The position numbers were made by a program, and so were the translations under genes. From Marinisporobacter sp. (GTDB lineage: Bacteria; Bacillota; Clostridia; Peptostreptococcales; Thermotaleaceae), in assembly GCA_025210525.1 (NCBI GenBank), contig JAOARP010000058.1, forward strand, positions 248,001 through 312,000: a stretch of DNA of 64,000 bases, read 5' to 3'. Below the pieces are notes generated by a model. That model saw nothing but the letters and a program-made list of their open reading frames with translations. It was not told where the DNA came from and ran no database searches. Positions 63,958 through 64,000 of the stretch are shown here, in pieces. Positions within the stretch are counted from its first letter, which is position 1, and every line of letters begins with the position of its first letter.

Positions 63958-64000
63958 ACTTGTTTTTTTAGATTTTGACAATGTTCATTAGAGAAAGAAG

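Larger units (their letters stand above)
62981..64000. other. 1-kb region without a supportable gene
   Basis: Very AT-rich. Holds the integrase terminator near 63023-63065, an 80-bp leader-like structure and terminator at 63846-63957, and otherwise stop codons in all frames every few dozen bases. A 57-codon frame at about 63236-63410 has no start. The next gene presumably starts beyond the window. Confidence 0.6.

Noticed and set aside
1-64000. CRISPR array, tRNA or rRNA genes
   Set aside because: No regularly spaced repeats and no cloverleaf or rRNA sequence were seen; the accessory region at 56.6-64 kb does not sit at a tRNA gene.

Overview
The window is about 64 kb of AT-rich chromosome from an endospore-forming, low-GC Gram-positive bacterium of the class Clostridia. 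The evidence is a sporulation gene set (sigK split by a skin-like element, spoIIIAA-AH, spoIVB, spo0A), Gram-positive type IV pili, and an OLE RNA locus between ispA and dxs. The exact genus cannot be fixed from the sequence alone; an anaerobe related to Alkaliphilus, Caminicella or Clostridioides is a reasonable guess.

Layout. 1-5.0 kb: mltG (5'-truncated by the window), the tRNA wobble-uridine genes trmR and trhP, udk, and a class B penicillin-binding protein whose ribosome binding site lies inside a hairpin. 5.1-8.7 kb: sigK split into two halves by a compact 2,872-bp skin-type element. It carries a large serine recombinase, a 65-codon gene that may be the excision factor, and a winged-helix gene behind a sigma-H/Spo0A-like promoter. 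8.7-33.6 kb: type IV pili. A sigma-H-like promoter and a c-di-GMP-II riboswitch precede pilB (with an MshEN c-di-GMP domain), pilT, pilC, the major pilin, pilD, pilM, pilN, pilO, minor pilins and a 1,555-residue secreted multidomain protein. A second cluster follows with its own pilC, pilM, pilN and pilO copies, an SLH-domain protein and four more minor pilins, but no ATPase or prepilin peptidase.

33.7-56.6 kb is conserved core: pepP, efp, a zinc-ribbon protein, spoIIIAA-AH, the asp23/amaP/DUF2273 envelope set, nusB, a TsaD-like protein, folD, xseA, xseB, ispA, a PAP2-related membrane protein, OLE RNA with its own promoter, oapA, dxs, tlyA, argR, recN, spoIVB and spo0A. 56.6-64 kb is accessory: an integrase pseudogene; a three-gene overlapping operon (nucleotidyltransferase, unknown protein, membrane protein) bracketed by 36-bp direct repeats; a 29-bp inverted-repeat element; a coiled-coil protein; a tyrosine recombinase lacking its first catalytic arginine; an HTH-Vsr-like nuclease; and a minimal integrase.

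How the parts may work together. c-di-GMP probably acts on the pili twice, at transcription through the riboswitch and at the PilB motor through MshEN. Sigma-H-like promoters with the same spacing occur before spo0A, argR-recN, the pilus operon and the skin winged-helix gene; three of the four overlap a TGTCGAA Spo0A box. This suggests, as inference, that entry into sporulation is wired to pilus expression and to the skin element. The best candidate for an undescribed system is the nucleotidyltransferase/unknown/membrane-protein operon at 57.2-58.7 kb.
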